A DNA stretch of 64,000 nt from JBMDXB01 sp048594885 (lineage in GTDB: Bacteria > Acidobacteriota > Vicinamibacteria > Vicinamibacterales > 2-12-FULL-66-21): positions 73,408 through 137,407 of the forward strand of contig JBMDXB010000150.1 in NCBI GenBank assembly GCA_048594885.1, read 5' to 3'. Under the pieces are notes generated by a model, which ran no database searches, had not been told where the DNA came from, and saw only the letters and a program-made list of their open reading frames with translations. This document shows positions 15,052 to 24,861 of this stretch, piece after piece (position 1 is the stretch's first letter; each line of letters begins with the position of its first letter). The position numbers and the translations under genes were made by a program.

Positions 15052-17619
15052 ATGAAGAAGGCGTCGATACCGATTGCAATCCTGGCGACACTTGCGGTAG
15101 CCGCTGCCGTGCCGTCACAGCCCGCTCCGCGCAGCGCCGGCACGATCACGATTGACGCGGCGAAACCAGGCGCGCGTATTGCGCCGAGCCTTTACGGCAT
15201 CTTCTTCGAAGAGATCAGCCATGCCGGCGAGGGTGGCCTCTACGCGGAGCTGATTCAGAACCGCGGGTTCGAGGACTCGCGGCTGCCGCCGACGTGCACG
15301 CTCGAAAAGGGCTTCGTCGTCCCGCCGCGCACACCGCATTTCGACACCGGCAAGCCGAGCGACTGGCGGCTGCGGTGGGACGTGACCAGCGAAACGCCGG
15401 CCTGGACGCTGGACGTGAAGGGCGGCGCCGCTGCGGAGATGACGCTCGTCGACGTCGAGCCGCTGACGGAGGCCACGCCGCACTCGTTGCACGTCGACGT
15501 GAAGACGGTGACACCAGCGGGGCGAGCGGCGATTCTGAACTCTGGATTCTGGGGCATCAACGTCACGCCGGGCGCGAGCTACACGCTGAGTCTCTACGCG
15601 AGATCGGACGGCAGCTTCCGCGGGCCGCTGACGGCAACGCTCGAGCGCGCGGACGGTTCCGTCCTCGCCACGCACACGTTCACCGCAACGCCCGAATCGT
15701 CGTGGCGCAAGTACGAGGCGACGCTGACCGCGAAGGCGGGCGACCCGAAAGCGCGCTTCGCGCTGTCGTTCGGCTCGCCGGGCCGCGTGTGGGTGGATTT
15801 TGTCTCGCTCTTCCCCGTCAACACCTGGCGCAATCAGCCGAACGGCCCGCGCCCGGATCTCGCCGAGCTGATTGCCGGATTGAAGCCGGCATTCATCCGC
15901 TGGCCCGGCGGCTGCTTCGCCGAAGGCATCACGATCGAGAGCCGGCCCCAGTGGAAGCGCAGCATCGGCCGGCTCGAGGACCGCGTCGGCACCTACAGCC
16001 CGTGGGGCTACTGGTCGTCCGACGGCTTCGGCTACCACGAGTTCCTGCGCTTCGCGGAAGACGTCGGTGCCGATGCGCTGTACGTCGCGAACGTCGGCGT
16101 CTCCTGCTCCTTCCGCAGCGGCACGTTCCTCGAAGACGACGCGGTGTCAGGATTGATCCAGGACACGCTCGAGGCGATTGAGTATGCGATCGGCCCCACG
16201 ACCTCGAAGTGGGGCGCCGTGCGCGCGAAAAACGGCCACCCCAAGCCGTTTCCGCTGAAGTACGTCGAGATCGGCAACGAGCAGCAGGGCGTCCGCTACG
16301 GGCGGCGCGTCGCGCAGTTCTACAAGGCGATCAAGGAGAAATACCCCCAGATCAAAGTCGCGCTCAGCTCGTGGATCGCCGGCGTCGACCAGCGTCTCGT
16401 CGACGCCGCGGGCACGATCGACATCGTCGACGAGCACGCGTACAAGGGCGTGCACTGGGCGATCGAGAACTTCGACAGCTTCGCGTCCTACAAGCGTCAG
16501 GGGTGGGAGCTCTACATCGGCGAGTTCGCCACGAACGCCGGCGTCGGCCGCGGGAACGTGCTGGCGATGCTCAACGACGCGGCCTACATGATGAGCATGG
16601 AGAAGAACTCCGACCTCGTCACCATGGGCAGCTACGCGCCGCTGCTGGAGAACGTCAACGACCGCGACTGGCCGGTCAACATGATCCACTTCGACGCCAG
16701 CCGCTCGTACGCGCGCGCGACCTACTACGCGAACAAGCTGTTCGCCGAGAACCGGCCGGACGTCAATCTGCCGACGACAGTGCAGTACCAGCCGGCGGCG
16801 TCGAAGCCGATTACCGGCCGCATCGGCCTCGGCACTTACAACACGTCGGCAGAATACAAGGACATCGTCATCGAGGAGAACGGCCAGGTCATTTACAGAT
16901 CGGACTTCGCGAACAGCGCCGAGGGTTGGGAGCCCCAGCGCGGGCGCGGGGGTGGTCCCGGCCGTGGCAACTGGACGCCGGCAGAGGGCGCGTATCGCCA
17001 GACAGAGAACACCACCTCATGGACGGCGTTCGGCAGGGACGGCTGGCGCGACCTGACGATCACGCTGAAGGCGCGCAAGCTCTCCGGCGCGGAAGGATTC
17101 GTCGTCGGCGCCGGCTTCGCTGACGGACGCCGAGTGCAGTGGAACGTCGGCGGCTGGAACAACCGTCGCACGGCGATTCAGACGAACGACGCGATCGTCG
17201 GCGAGGCGATGAACCACAGCGTCGAGACCGGACGCTGGTACGATGTCCGGCTCGAGGTGCGCGACCGCACCGTGAAGGCGTTCCTGGACGGCAAGCTGCT
17301 GCAGGAGCGAACGCTTCCCCGCGTGGACACCGTGCTCGCGATCGCCGGACGTGACGAGCGTGCCGGCGAGATTGTGCTCAAGGTGGTGAACAGCTCGGAC
17401 ACCGCGGCCGACGTCAAGGTGAACGTGGCCGGCGTCAATACGCTCGCGCCCCAGGGGACCGTCACGGTGCTCACCTCCGGGGCGCCGACCGACGAGAACA
17501 CATTCGAGGAGCCGCGGAAGATCGTGCCGAAGACGTCGGCGATTGCCGTTCCGTCGCCGCCATTCACGCACACGTTCCCACCCTACTCGCTGTCGATTAT
17601 CCGCGTGAAGACGCGGTAA
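15052..17619 (+). CDS. Secreted GH51 alpha-L-arabinofuranosidase
   Basis: Exported enzyme of 855 residues that releases terminal L-arabinofuranose from arabinan or arabinoxylan. A signal peptide (about 1-22) is followed by the GH51 N-terminal hallmark SLYGIFFEEISHAGEGGLYAE. A carbohydrate-binding beta-sandwich (about 90-265) is inserted, followed by the TIM barrel with acid/base E410 (EIGNEQ) and nucleophile E491 (YIGEFATN). Both catalytic glutamates are intact. The last 200 or so residues contain a jelly-roll/LamG-like module (IVIEENGQVIYRSDF...) that may bind polysaccharide. It fits functionally with the AraB/AraD/GH127 block 27 kb away, although no cre-like operator is seen upstream. The ATG lacks a strong Shine-Dalgarno. 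Confidence 0.93.
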   Translation: MKKASIPIAILATLAVAAAVPSQPAPRSAGTITIDAAKPGARIAPSLYGIFFEEISHAGEGGLYAELIQNRGFEDSRLPPTCTLEKGFVVPPRTPHFDTGKPSDWRLRWDVTSETPAWTLDVKGGAAAEMTLVDVEPLTEATPHSLHVDVKTVTPAGRAAILNSGFWGINVTPGASYTLSLYARSDGSFRGPLTATLERADGSVLATHTFTATPESSWRKYEATLTAKAGDPKARFALSFGSPGRVWVDFVSLFPVNTWRNQPNGPRPDLAELIAGLKPAFIRWPGGCFAEGITIESRPQWKRSIGRLEDRVGTYSPWGYWSSDGFGYHEFLRFAEDVGADALYVANVGVSCSFRSGTFLEDDAVSGLIQDTLEAIEYAIGPTTSKWGAVRAKNGHPKPFPLKYVEIGNEQQGVRYGRRVAQFYKAIKEKYPQIKVALSSWIAGVDQRLVDAAGTIDIVDEHAYKGVHWAIENFDSFASYKRQGWELYIGEFATNAGVGRGNVLAMLNDAAYMMSMEKNSDLVTMGSYAPLLENVNDRDWPVNMIHFDASRSYARATYYANKLFAENRPDVNLPTTVQYQPAASKPITGRIGLGTYNTSAEYKDIVIEENGQVIYRSDFANSAEGWEPQRGRGGGPGRGNWTPAEGAYRQTENTTSWTAFGRDGWRDLTITLKARKLSGAEGFVVGAGFADGRRVQWNVGGWNNRRTAIQTNDAIVGEAMNHSVETGRWYDVRLEVRDRTVKAFLDGKLLQERTLPRVDTVLAIAGRDERAGEIVLKVVNSSDTAADVKVNVAGVNTLAPQGTVTVLTSGAPTDENTFEEPRKIVPKTSAIAVPSPPFTHTFPPYSLSIIRVKTR

Positions 17620-17650
17620 GCTGTTCGCTCCTTTCTCCGAGGAGCCGATC

Positions 17651-18952
17651 ATGCGACGCGTCTTCGCGCTTGTTCTCGTCCTGCTGTTCCCCTCGCTGGG
17701 CGCCGCCCAGGTCACGGCCATCCGTGCCGGCCGGCTGATCGATCCGGACGCCGGCACCGCGGCGGCCAACCAGATCATCCTCGTCGAGAACGGCCGCATA
17801 ACGGCCGTCGGCGGCAACGTGCCGATCCCGCAGGGCGCCACCGTCATCGACCTGTCGAAGCTCACGGTGCTGCCCGGTCTCGTGGACGCGCACAACCACC
17901 TCGCGCTCACCTACAAGGACGTGCCGGAGAACAACGTCTACTACCTGACCTACGTGCTCGACTCGACGGCACTGCGCGCGATCCAGGCGGTCTCGAACGG
18001 CATCCAGATGCTGTCGGCGGGATTCACGATCGTGCGCGACATGGGGAACAACGGCAACTATGCCGACACGGCGCTGCGTGTCGGCCTCGAGCAGGGCTGG
18101 GTGCCCGGACCGACGATCATCAACTCCGGCATCATCATCGGCTCGATGGGCGGCCAGTTCTTCCCCACGCCCGAGATGGCGAAGGACCACAACATCGTTT
18201 ATCCCGAATATCTCGATGCCGACACGCCGGACGAAATCGTCAAGGCCGTGCGCCAGAACATGCTGTTCGGCGCGAAGGTGATCAAGATCTGCGCGGACTG
18301 CAAGCCGTGGGGCTACTCCGTGGACGACATCACGCTGGTGGTGAAGGAGGCGGCGAGCGCCGGGATGAAGGTGGAGGCACATTGCCAGACCGTGGAGGGC
18401 GTGCGGCGCGCCATCGAGGGCGGCGTCTGGTCCATCGCCCACGATTCAGGCATGACGGAAGAGAACCACCGTCTGATGGCGCAGAAAGGCGTGTGGCGCG
18501 CGGGAACCGAGACGCCGATCTCGCTCACCGGCCACACGACAAAGCCGCGGTACGAGCGCACGGTGAAGATGCTGAAGAACGCGTACGACCTCAAGGTGCC
18601 GCTGACGTTCTCGACCGACGCCGATTACTGGGTGCCGGGCAAGCCGCGCGGCGCCGTGGCTATCGAGTTCATCGAGACGTGGAAAGCCGCTGGCATTCCC
18701 GCCCGCGACATCCTTCGCGCCATGACGACGAACGGCTACAAGGTCAGCGAGACGGAAAGCACTCGCGGCCCGATCCGCACCGGGCTCGCCGCTGACATGA
18801 TCGCCGTCGATGGCAATCCGCTGGAGTCGATCGACGCGCTGCGTAAGGTGGTGTTCGTGATGAAGGACGGTCTCGTCTTCAAGAAGGACGGCATCGTCCA
18901 GCCGGAGCAGTTCTTCAATCCGGGGCCGGTCAAGGGCTGGCGGATCCGCTAG
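17651..18952 (+). CDS. Secreted amidohydrolase-family protein
   Basis: The protein has 433 residues with a Sec signal peptide (1-20, ending GAAQ) and GAGGAG 6 nt before the ATG. It belongs to the metal-dependent amidohydrolase superfamily (imidazolonepropionase/prolidase-like): the N-terminal strand domain ends in LPGLVDAHNHL, whose two histidines bind metal. Later come KVIKICADCKPWG, a further metal histidine in VEAHCQT, IAHDSGM and an Asp in FSTDADYW. Exported members of this group act as Xaa-Pro dipeptidases or hydrolyse cyclic amides. The metal ligands look intact, but the substrate is open. It lies 31 nt after the GH51 gene and could be co-transcribed with it. Confidence 0.85.
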   Translation: MRRVFALVLVLLFPSLGAAQVTAIRAGRLIDPDAGTAAANQIILVENGRITAVGGNVPIPQGATVIDLSKLTVLPGLVDAHNHLALTYKDVPENNVYYLTYVLDSTALRAIQAVSNGIQMLSAGFTIVRDMGNNGNYADTALRVGLEQGWVPGPTIINSGIIIGSMGGQFFPTPEMAKDHNIVYPEYLDADTPDEIVKAVRQNMLFGAKVIKICADCKPWGYSVDDITLVVKEAASAGMKVEAHCQTVEGVRRAIEGGVWSIAHDSGMTEENHRLMAQKGVWRAGTETPISLTGHTTKPRYERTVKMLKNAYDLKVPLTFSTDADYWVPGKPRGAVAIEFIETWKAAGIPARDILRAMTTNGYKVSETESTRGPIRTGLAADMIAVDGNPLESIDALRKVVFVMKDGLVFKKDGIVQPEQFFNPGPVKGWRIR

Positions 18953-19021
18953 GCGCAACATGCCCTGCCCGCGCGTCGTAATGAAGGTCATGCAAGCTGC
19001 CTGCTGCCTTGGAGAACCGAC

Positions 19022-19579
19022 ATGAAAGCGCGCCTCCTGCCCATCATCCTCTTTGCCATCATGCTCGTTCCCTGCACCGCTCTCGCCCAGGAGCGTGGCC
19101 ATACCGGTCTGGTCATGGGCTTCCCGACGAACATCGGCTTCATCTGGCACGCGACGGACACGCTCGCCATTCGGCCCGAGGTCGCGTTCACGCACGCCTC
19201 TGGGGAGTCCGAGTCGTCCGTCTTCGGGCGCTCCTCGTCCGGCGACAGCGACTCGTTGAGCGTGGGGGCCAGCGTGCTCTGGTATCGGGGAAAGATCGAC
19301 AACGTCCGGCCCTACGTCGCTCCCCGCTTCAACTACGGCTGGGCGTCGTCGGAGATTAGCAGCAACGCGACGCCGGTCGAGAGCCGTGCCTTCTCAGTGA
19401 GCGCGAGCTTCGGCGCGCAGTACGCGCCGGCGCGCAGGTTCAGCGTCTTCGGCGAGATCGGCTACGGCTTCAGCCGCTCGACGTCGGAAATCGACACGCC
19501 AATCTCGAGCAACAAGTCGACGACGAAGACGTGGTCGCCGAGAAGCGCCGTCGGCGTGATCTTCTACTTCGGGAACTAG
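19022..19579 (+). CDS. Small outer-membrane beta-barrel protein
   Basis: The protein has 185 residues with a signal peptide (about 1-23, ending ALAQ) and GGAG 8 nt before the ATG. The rest is alternating amphipathic strands rich in Ser, Gly, Tyr and Phe, with short Ser/Asp-rich loops (SGESESSVFGRSSSGDSDS). It ends in an aromatic C-terminal strand (GVIFYFGN), the pattern of an eight-stranded OmpA/OmpX-like barrel. No globular domain is attached. Function unknown. It follows the amidohydrolase by 69 nt on the same strand and is convergent with the next gene, with a UUCG hairpin between. Confidence 0.72.
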   Translation: MKARLLPIILFAIMLVPCTALAQERGHTGLVMGFPTNIGFIWHATDTLAIRPEVAFTHASGESESSVFGRSSSGDSDSLSVGASVLWYRGKIDNVRPYVAPRFNYGWASSEISSNATPVESRAFSVSASFGAQYAPARRFSVFGEIGYGFSRSTSEIDTPISSNKSTTKTWSPRSAVGVIFYFGN

Positions 19580-19597
19580 CGAGCCTCTCTCCTGCAG

Positions 19598-19617
19598 GGC
19601 GGAACTTCGGTTCCGCC
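19598..19617. terminator. Bidirectional UUCG-tetraloop hairpin between convergent genes
   Basis: A perfect 8-bp stem, GGCGGAAC / GTTCCGCC, closes the tetraloop TTCG with C-G as the closing pair, the extra-stable cUUCGg configuration. It lies in the 50-nt gap between the convergent genes ending at 19579 and 19630. There is no long T tract, so termination strength is uncertain. Confidence 0.6.
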
Positions 19618-19629
19618 TCGCTGCCTCTG

Positions 19630-20181
19630 TCACCGCTCCGGCCGCAGCGTCATGACCGCTTCGAACAGCGGAATCGGCTCCTTGCCCTTGCCTTCCGCCA
19701 TCCACTTTCGGATCTTCTCGTCGGGATGGAAACGCTCGACGAGCGCGTCCGTCACGTCCACGTACTCGACATCCGGGTCGCGATACGCGAGGTCCCATTT
19801 GGACACAATGACGCCGACGCGTTGCTCACGGGCGATGCGAGCGAGGTCGTCCTGCAGCTTGGCGGTGATGTTCGGGATCGAGGCGTTGCTGAACACCTGA
19901 TAGTGCATGAGGTTCTGGAGCGCGGGGCCCTGGAATTCCAGCTCCGCGATCCTCGTCTTGTTGTCGGCCTTTTTCGCCGCGTCCAGGTCGGACATCAACT
20001 GCCGGACGAACGTCCTGTGCTCGGCGGAGTTGTAATAGGCCAGCGCCACCATGCGGGAGTCGAAGACGCCGACTCGCATCCTCGACGCCGGCGCTGGACC
20101 GGGCTTCGCGGTTTGCGCGGAGACCGCAGCGGTCAACGCGCCGACGATGAGAAAGTTGAGAACGACGCGCGCGCGATGCAT
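19630..20181 (-). CDS. Secreted protein of unknown function, OmpH/Skp-like features
   Basis: The protein has 183 residues. The ATG at 20181 is chosen because GAGGAGGG lies 6 nt upstream and a signal peptide (HRARVVLNFLIVGALTAAVSAQ) follows; the open frame extends further upstream without support. After the signal comes RMRVGVFDSRMVALAYYNS, a short strand, then a charged helical stretch (AAKKADNKTRIAELEFQG). The order of the strand motif and charged helices is loosely like OmpH/Skp periplasmic chaperones, which start with a VDxxRV strand, but the helical arm is short. I do not regard that as proven. It has a 110-nt upstream gap of its own for a promoter. Confidence 0.6.
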   Translation of the reverse strand: MHRARVVLNFLIVGALTAAVSAQTAKPGPAPASRMRVGVFDSRMVALAYYNSAEHRTFVRQLMSDLDAAKKADNKTRIAELEFQGPALQNLMHYQVFSNASIPNITAKLQDDLARIAREQRVGVIVSKWDLAYRDPDVEYVDVTDALVERFHPDEKIRKWMAEGKGKEPIPLFEAVMTLRPER

Positions 20182-20291
20182 GAAACCCTCCTCGTGGTGG
20201 GCCTTCCTACATACACTACGCGCCGCCGGGGGAGGAGTCGTGACGGTTCGCTGAGGAAGGCTGAGATAACTCTGATACCGCCGGAGGCGCT

Positions 20292-20828
20292 TCAGTAGAA
20301 GCCGAGCACGTCGACGGGCTTCAACCCGATCCCCGGCAACACCTCGCTGAGGACTGCTTCGTCGTAGAAGAAGGCTGTCCGCCGCGCCATCGTCCGGTCC
20401 TCGAAGCCGATCACCTCGACGCTCCGCTGCGGCAGGTTCGCGAGCCAGCACTCGCGGACACCGTAGCGAGCGAACCAGGCCAGGTGTTCGTCCAGCTTGC
20501 CGATCCGCGTCGACGGTGACAGCACTTCGACGACGAGATCCGGTGCGCCATGTATGCGGTCGGCGACGATGTGCGATCGCGCCGCCGACAGGAAGAGGAT
20601 GTCCGGCTGGACGACGACTCCGGCATCAAAGTCGAGAATGACGTCCATCGGAGACAACACGACTTCGCCGAGCTTGTGCGCGTCGACAAAGGACGCGAGC
20701 AGCCGGAAGATCGAGCCGACAGCGCGCTGATGCGTGACGGAGGGAGACTCCGCAACGCGAAACTCGCCGTAGGCCAGTTCCTGCGGAACTACCGTTTCCG
20801 GTGTTTTCAGGTACTCAGCCGTCGTCAT
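20292..20828 (-). CDS. Uma2-family (DUF820) putative restriction-endonuclease-like protein
   Basis: The protein has 178 residues from the ATG at 20828, which begins MTTAEYL, the usual family start. The diagnostic core is present: VVQPDILFLS and APDLVVEVLSPSTR, i.e. the D...ExL arrangement of a PD-(D/E)XK nuclease-like fold, then WFARYGVRECWL. The family is common in cyanobacteria and Acidobacteriota and is often multicopy; its biological role is not established. It is cytoplasmic, with no obvious partner. It is followed on the same strand by a secreted-protein gene after 110 nt. The 145-nt upstream gap contains a small CGACGATG/CATCGTCG hairpin (20920-20936). Confidence 0.82.
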   Translation of the reverse strand: MTTAEYLKTPETVVPQELAYGEFRVAESPSVTHQRAVGSIFRLLASFVDAHKLGEVVLSPMDVILDFDAGVVVQPDILFLSAARSHIVADRIHGAPDLVVEVLSPSTRIGKLDEHLAWFARYGVRECWLANLPQRSVEVIGFEDRTMARRTAFFYDEAVLSEVLPGIGLKPVDVLGFY

Positions 20829-20973
20829 CCCGAGCCACCAGTCACGACTCAATCGATTCTCACGCGAACGGGACACAGAGCGATCCTCCTGCCACTCCGT
20901 GGTCCGACCCCTCTGACGACGACGATGGCATCGTCGCCGGAGACGACGCAAGCGAAAAGATCGTGCCAGGCGG

Positions 20974-23319
20974 TTACAGCTTGACCTCGACCGCCTTCCC
21001 CTCGAACACGACGCGCTTCATCTGCTTCTCACCGGCGACGCGGACGTCGAAGGCGCGGCGCAACGGCGGCAGCATGCGCGAGCCGCGGGCGAGGCGGAGC
21101 GTCAGACGCCGGTCCGCGTCACGCCACGCCATCTCGATGCGCATGAACACCCCTTTGCGGTGATCGAACGTGACACCGTCGTCTTCATAGATCGCCGACA
21201 CGCCGTCGGCGCCTGGATAGACGACGAGCGACGTCGGCGCATCGACGGGCTCCTCGACATACTGCTTGATCGGCGCCAGCGCGATGAGCGTGCCCGCGCG
21301 CACGTGAAGTGGCATCGTCTCGAGATCGACGGTGCGGTCGATCTCGCGTCCGCCCTGCAGCTTCTCCTCGGTCCAGAAGTCGAACCACGAGCCGCGCGGC
21401 AGATAGAGGCGACGGCTCGTCGCGCCCCTCTCGACGACAGGTGACACCAGGATGTCGCGGCCCCAGAGGAACTGGTCGCCGCGCACGACCGCTTGCGGAT
21501 CGTCGGCGTGATGCAGCCACAGCGCGCGGATCATCGGCAGTCCCGTGTCGCTGCACTCTCGCGCCACCGTGTAGGTGTACGGCAGCAATCGGTATCGCAG
21601 CTCGAGGTACTTCCTGACGATCGGCTCGACGCGCGGGTTACGCAGCTCGCTCGGGTCGGGATGCCCGGCGCCGCCGGTGTAGCCGCGCAGCTCCTCGTGT
21701 CCGAGCTTGCCGGTATTCCATCCCCACGGCAGCCGCAGATGCCAGGTGCGGCCGTGCGCGCGGAACGACGGACAGAACGCTCCGAACTGGAACCACCGCA
21801 CGTGCAACTCGCCGGTGTACTCGGGCGTGGGGACGAAGCCGCCGATATCGGTGCCCCAGAACGGAATGCCCGAGAGTCCGGTGTTCACCGCTACCGGCAC
21901 GTGCGTCTTCAGTGTCTCCCAAGTCGAGTAGACGTCGCCCGACCAGAGGAACGCGCCGTAGCGCTGCATGCCGACGTAGCCGTTGCGGTGCAGCGCGAAG
22001 GCGCGATGGTTGGGCCGATAGAGCCGCTCGCCTTCCCAATACATGCGGATGCGCGCGAGCCGCGACGGCGCGTCGAGGCCATCGCCCTGATCGGGCCAGA
22101 ATCCGTCGACGCCGAGGTCGTACAGCGGCTTGTGATAGGGCCAGTAGCACGGCACCGAGCGGTCCTCGGGCCAGCGGTTGTCGGGCGTCCTTCCGCTCGG
22201 TACCGCCTTGTCCGGCGTGCACGGATCCGTTACCGCGCCGCTCATGCGACGCCCTTCGATGACGACGTGGAGGACGACCTTGAAGTGCTGTGCGTGCAGG
22301 TCGTCGATCATCCTCTTCGGATCCGGGAAGTTCTCCTTCTTCCACTCGAACTCGCCGTTGCGCGTGTTCCACCCGGACGGCGTGAACTCGGTGCCGAGAT
22401 AGATGAGCCCGTCACACGGCAGCTTCTTCGCGCGAAACGTTCGCGCCACCCACATGACCTCGTCGGGGCCGCCGAGCGTGCGATGCGACTGCATGTAGCC
22501 GAACGCCCATTTCGGCGGCAGCTCCGCGAAGCCGGTGATCCGGGCGTACTCGGCGAGGATGACCTTGGGATCGGAGGATGCGGTGATGAAGACGTCGAAC
22601 GGCAGCAGATCGCCGCTCGGCGTCATCGTGCCTTCGGTTCCGGTGAAGTCGAACAGGCCCGACGGCGCGGGTTCGGACCCGGGAAGGGCGCGTCCGTCCG
22701 CGGCGCGCGGGCCCGTCGGAACGACGACCGGCTGGTGGATGTACATGCCCCACCCGTCGGTGCCGACGAGCCACTGAATCGGCACGCGTCCGCCGTGCGT
22801 GCGCAGCTGGTAGCCGCCCTGTCCGTTGCGCATGCGATCGGTGGTGCCCTTCTTGTCGAACTGTGGCCCCCCTTCCCCGAATCCCAGCAGCGGGCCTTTC
22901 GGCAGCAGGAACGACACCGTGGAGCCGCTCGGGCTCATCGTCAATCGCTGTACCGTCTGCGCCGCGGCGTTCTCGACGTGGAGTGTTGGCGGATCGACGG
23001 TGAAGCGCACCGAGAGATCGCCGGCGCGAACCGGCGCGAACGTCCCGCGCTTCCGTCCGATCGGCTTGCCGTCGGCGGCACGCACGAGCGCGTTGTGATT
23101 GGGAAACGGAAGCGGCTTGCCGCCCTCGAGCGCCAGCACCGTGATTCGCACGGTGGAGCGGCTCACCGCTGCGATCGCGATTTCGACCGGCTTTCCGGCA
23201 ATGACAATGGGTGATGACTGTCCGCGGATGATCCCGCCGCTGAACACGACACCGGCGCCGGCGGCGCTCAGGCGCTTCAGGGCGTCGCGGCGGCTCACAT
23301 GTCGACGCATGGCGTGCAT
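20974..23319 (-). CDS. Tat-exported GH31 glycoside hydrolase (alpha-glucosidase/alpha-xylosidase type)
   Basis: The protein has 781 residues. The N-terminus has a twin-arginine motif (SRRDALKRL) and a hydrophobic stretch, so it is probably exported by Tat; the ATG at 23310 is an alternative start. An N-terminal galactose-mutarotase-like beta-sandwich precedes the GH31 barrel: GWGMYIHQP, WAFGYMQSHRT, and DGFWPDQGDGLD with the nucleophile at D410. WGTDIGGFVP and a C-terminal beta domain (IYEDDGVTFDH) follow. GH31 enzymes cleave terminal alpha-glucosides or alpha-xylosides; the loop residues do not decide which here. It follows the MBL gene on the same strand by 13 nt, so it may share that transcript. 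Confidence 0.9.
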   Translation of the reverse strand: MHAMRRHVSRRDALKRLSAAGAGVVFSGGIIRGQSSPIVIAGKPVEIAIAAVSRSTVRITVLALEGGKPLPFPNHNALVRAADGKPIGRKRGTFAPVRAGDLSVRFTVDPPTLHVENAAAQTVQRLTMSPSGSTVSFLLPKGPLLGFGEGGPQFDKKGTTDRMRNGQGGYQLRTHGGRVPIQWLVGTDGWGMYIHQPVVVPTGPRAADGRALPGSEPAPSGLFDFTGTEGTMTPSGDLLPFDVFITASSDPKVILAEYARITGFAELPPKWAFGYMQSHRTLGGPDEVMWVARTFRAKKLPCDGLIYLGTEFTPSGWNTRNGEFEWKKENFPDPKRMIDDLHAQHFKVVLHVVIEGRRMSGAVTDPCTPDKAVPSGRTPDNRWPEDRSVPCYWPYHKPLYDLGVDGFWPDQGDGLDAPSRLARIRMYWEGERLYRPNHRAFALHRNGYVGMQRYGAFLWSGDVYSTWETLKTHVPVAVNTGLSGIPFWGTDIGGFVPTPEYTGELHVRWFQFGAFCPSFRAHGRTWHLRLPWGWNTGKLGHEELRGYTGGAGHPDPSELRNPRVEPIVRKYLELRYRLLPYTYTVARECSDTGLPMIRALWLHHADDPQAVVRGDQFLWGRDILVSPVVERGATSRRLYLPRGSWFDFWTEEKLQGGREIDRTVDLETMPLHVRAGTLIALAPIKQYVEEPVDAPTSLVVYPGADGVSAIYEDDGVTFDHRKGVFMRIEMAWRDADRRLTLRLARGSRMLPPLRRAFDVRVAGEKQMKRVVFEGKAVEVKL

Positions 23320-23332
23320 GCTACCGCACGCG

Positions 23333-24859
23333 TCACGTCATCTTCACCGTGTAATCGAAGAAGAGCGTCGTGCCGGTCGTGCGGCTCCGAAATGCCTCCC
23401 ACTCGGCTTCCGAGCCTTCCGGCGCCATCGCCATCTTGTCCAGATCGGTATCTGTCTGAAACACGCGGCCGCCGGCCCGCTTCAGCAGCTCGTCCTTGAT
23501 CGCCTGGAGCGGATGGTCCCACCCGTCCTGCGTCTCGGCCCACGCCCTGACGGCGGTGATCATCGCCGTGAACTCGCGCCCGTGATCGCCCTGCGCCATC
23601 CAGCCGAGATTGGGGTACGGCTCGTTGACGGTCCCGTTCAGCGTCGCGTTGTGGCTGCCGTGGTGTCCGACCTTGTACAGCACGGTGCGCGCGAGCAGAT
23701 CCTTCGCGGTGACCTTGCGGTCGCCCTCGGTCCACTTCTTGTTGCTCCACGACAGCCAGTTGCCGCGCTGCGCATCGGCCGCGAACAACAGTACTTTCCC
23801 GCCGCGTCCGAGCTCGAAGGCGAGCACCAGGCTGGCGTTGTTCGTGTAGTCGTTCATGTCGAGCGCGAGCTGCTCGACCGAGTACAGCCAGTCGCGATCG
23901 ATGCGTCGCCAGGGAGCGTTACTTGGCGTCTCGAGCGGCCGCCACGATCCTGACGGGGCATCGCCGTCTTTTCCATAATGCATCGTCAGAAATGCCGCAT
24001 ACGGCGACGTCCGATCCTCGCGCGCTTCGTTCCACGGCAGGCAATACCGCGGCGCGAACGGCGACCGCGGCGTGGTGCCGGCCTCGGCGGCGCGCGCAGC
24101 GGCGCCGAAGTACGCGACCGGTGACGCTGCCGCGAGATGGAATTCCTCCTCGCCCTCGGGATCCAGGCTCTTGAGTGCCTTCTCGTCGCGCGGCGGTCCC
24201 AGGACGAACACGCGAACGCCGTCGACGCCGGGGAGGACGCGGCAGTCCTCGTGCGGCCGCAGGAACTTCGGTCCTTCGGATGCGCGCGTCTTGAACAGCT
24301 TCATCGACTGCTTGTTCTTCGAGTTTTCCGGCTTCGCGGCCGCCGACAGCAGCGTCTTCGCCGCGGCCGCATCGAACGCCTCGTCCTCGCCGCCGAATTC
24401 GAACGCGAGGAAGCGATCGATCTTCGCGGCGGTCTTCGTGTCCCCGTCCGCGTGCAGGCGATTGCGTGCCGCGAGCAGCCCGATCAACTTGTCCTTGTAC
24501 GCCGTTCTCAGGTCGTTCGCGAGGTCATCGGTCGGGTCCTCGGTCCAGGCAAACCACGCTTCGCCGATGGTGACGTTCTTGAAGTTCGTCTCCGAGATCG
24601 CGTTGACGTGGTCCTGATGTTCGTGGGTGATCACGGCAACGTGGATGTGCCCGCCGGTCGCCTCACGGATGCTGGTGGTGACGGCTTTGGCGGTCGTGTT
24701 GATGAACTGCGACGAGCCCGGCTTGTAGCCGCAGTCGATCAGGACGTAGGTCGGCTCGGCCACGTTCTCCGTCGGGAACGCGAGCAGGAAACAGTCGCCG
24801 TGACCGATGCGATACATGCGAACGACCACGCCGTCGGGTGGCGGAAGGAGGCGCGCCAT
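23333..24859 (-). CDS. Metallo-beta-lactamase-fold protein (ComEC-like MBL), second gene of a peptidase-MBL unit
   Basis: The protein has 508 residues and no signal peptide or membrane segment. The N-terminus RMYRIGHGDCFLLAF and IDCG (D42) resemble the MBL domain of ComEC/Rec2-like proteins. The metal motif is HEHQDH (H79, H81, D83, H84). Later ligands are AADAQ (about 361-364) and GHHGSHN (398-404), all intact. An insertion of about 230 residues separates the two metal-binding halves. The start ATG is 2 nt after the stop of the zinc-peptidase gene, so the two are almost certainly translated together. Possible activities are nuclease, phosphodiesterase or lactonase-like hydrolysis. I do not recognise a named system with this pairing. 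Confidence 0.78.
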   Translation of the reverse strand: MARLLPPPDGVVVRMYRIGHGDCFLLAFPTENVAEPTYVLIDCGYKPGSSQFINTTAKAVTTSIREATGGHIHVAVITHEHQDHVNAISETNFKNVTIGEAWFAWTEDPTDDLANDLRTAYKDKLIGLLAARNRLHADGDTKTAAKIDRFLAFEFGGEDEAFDAAAAKTLLSAAAKPENSKNKQSMKLFKTRASEGPKFLRPHEDCRVLPGVDGVRVFVLGPPRDEKALKSLDPEGEEEFHLAAASPVAYFGAAARAAEAGTTPRSPFAPRYCLPWNEAREDRTSPYAAFLTMHYGKDGDAPSGSWRPLETPSNAPWRRIDRDWLYSVEQLALDMNDYTNNASLVLAFELGRGGKVLLFAADAQRGNWLSWSNKKWTEGDRKVTAKDLLARTVLYKVGHHGSHNATLNGTVNEPYPNLGWMAQGDHGREFTAMITAVRAWAETQDGWDHPLQAIKDELLKRAGGRVFQTDTDLDKMAMAPEGSEAEWEAFRSRTTGTTLFFDYTVKMT

Positions 24860-24861
24860 GC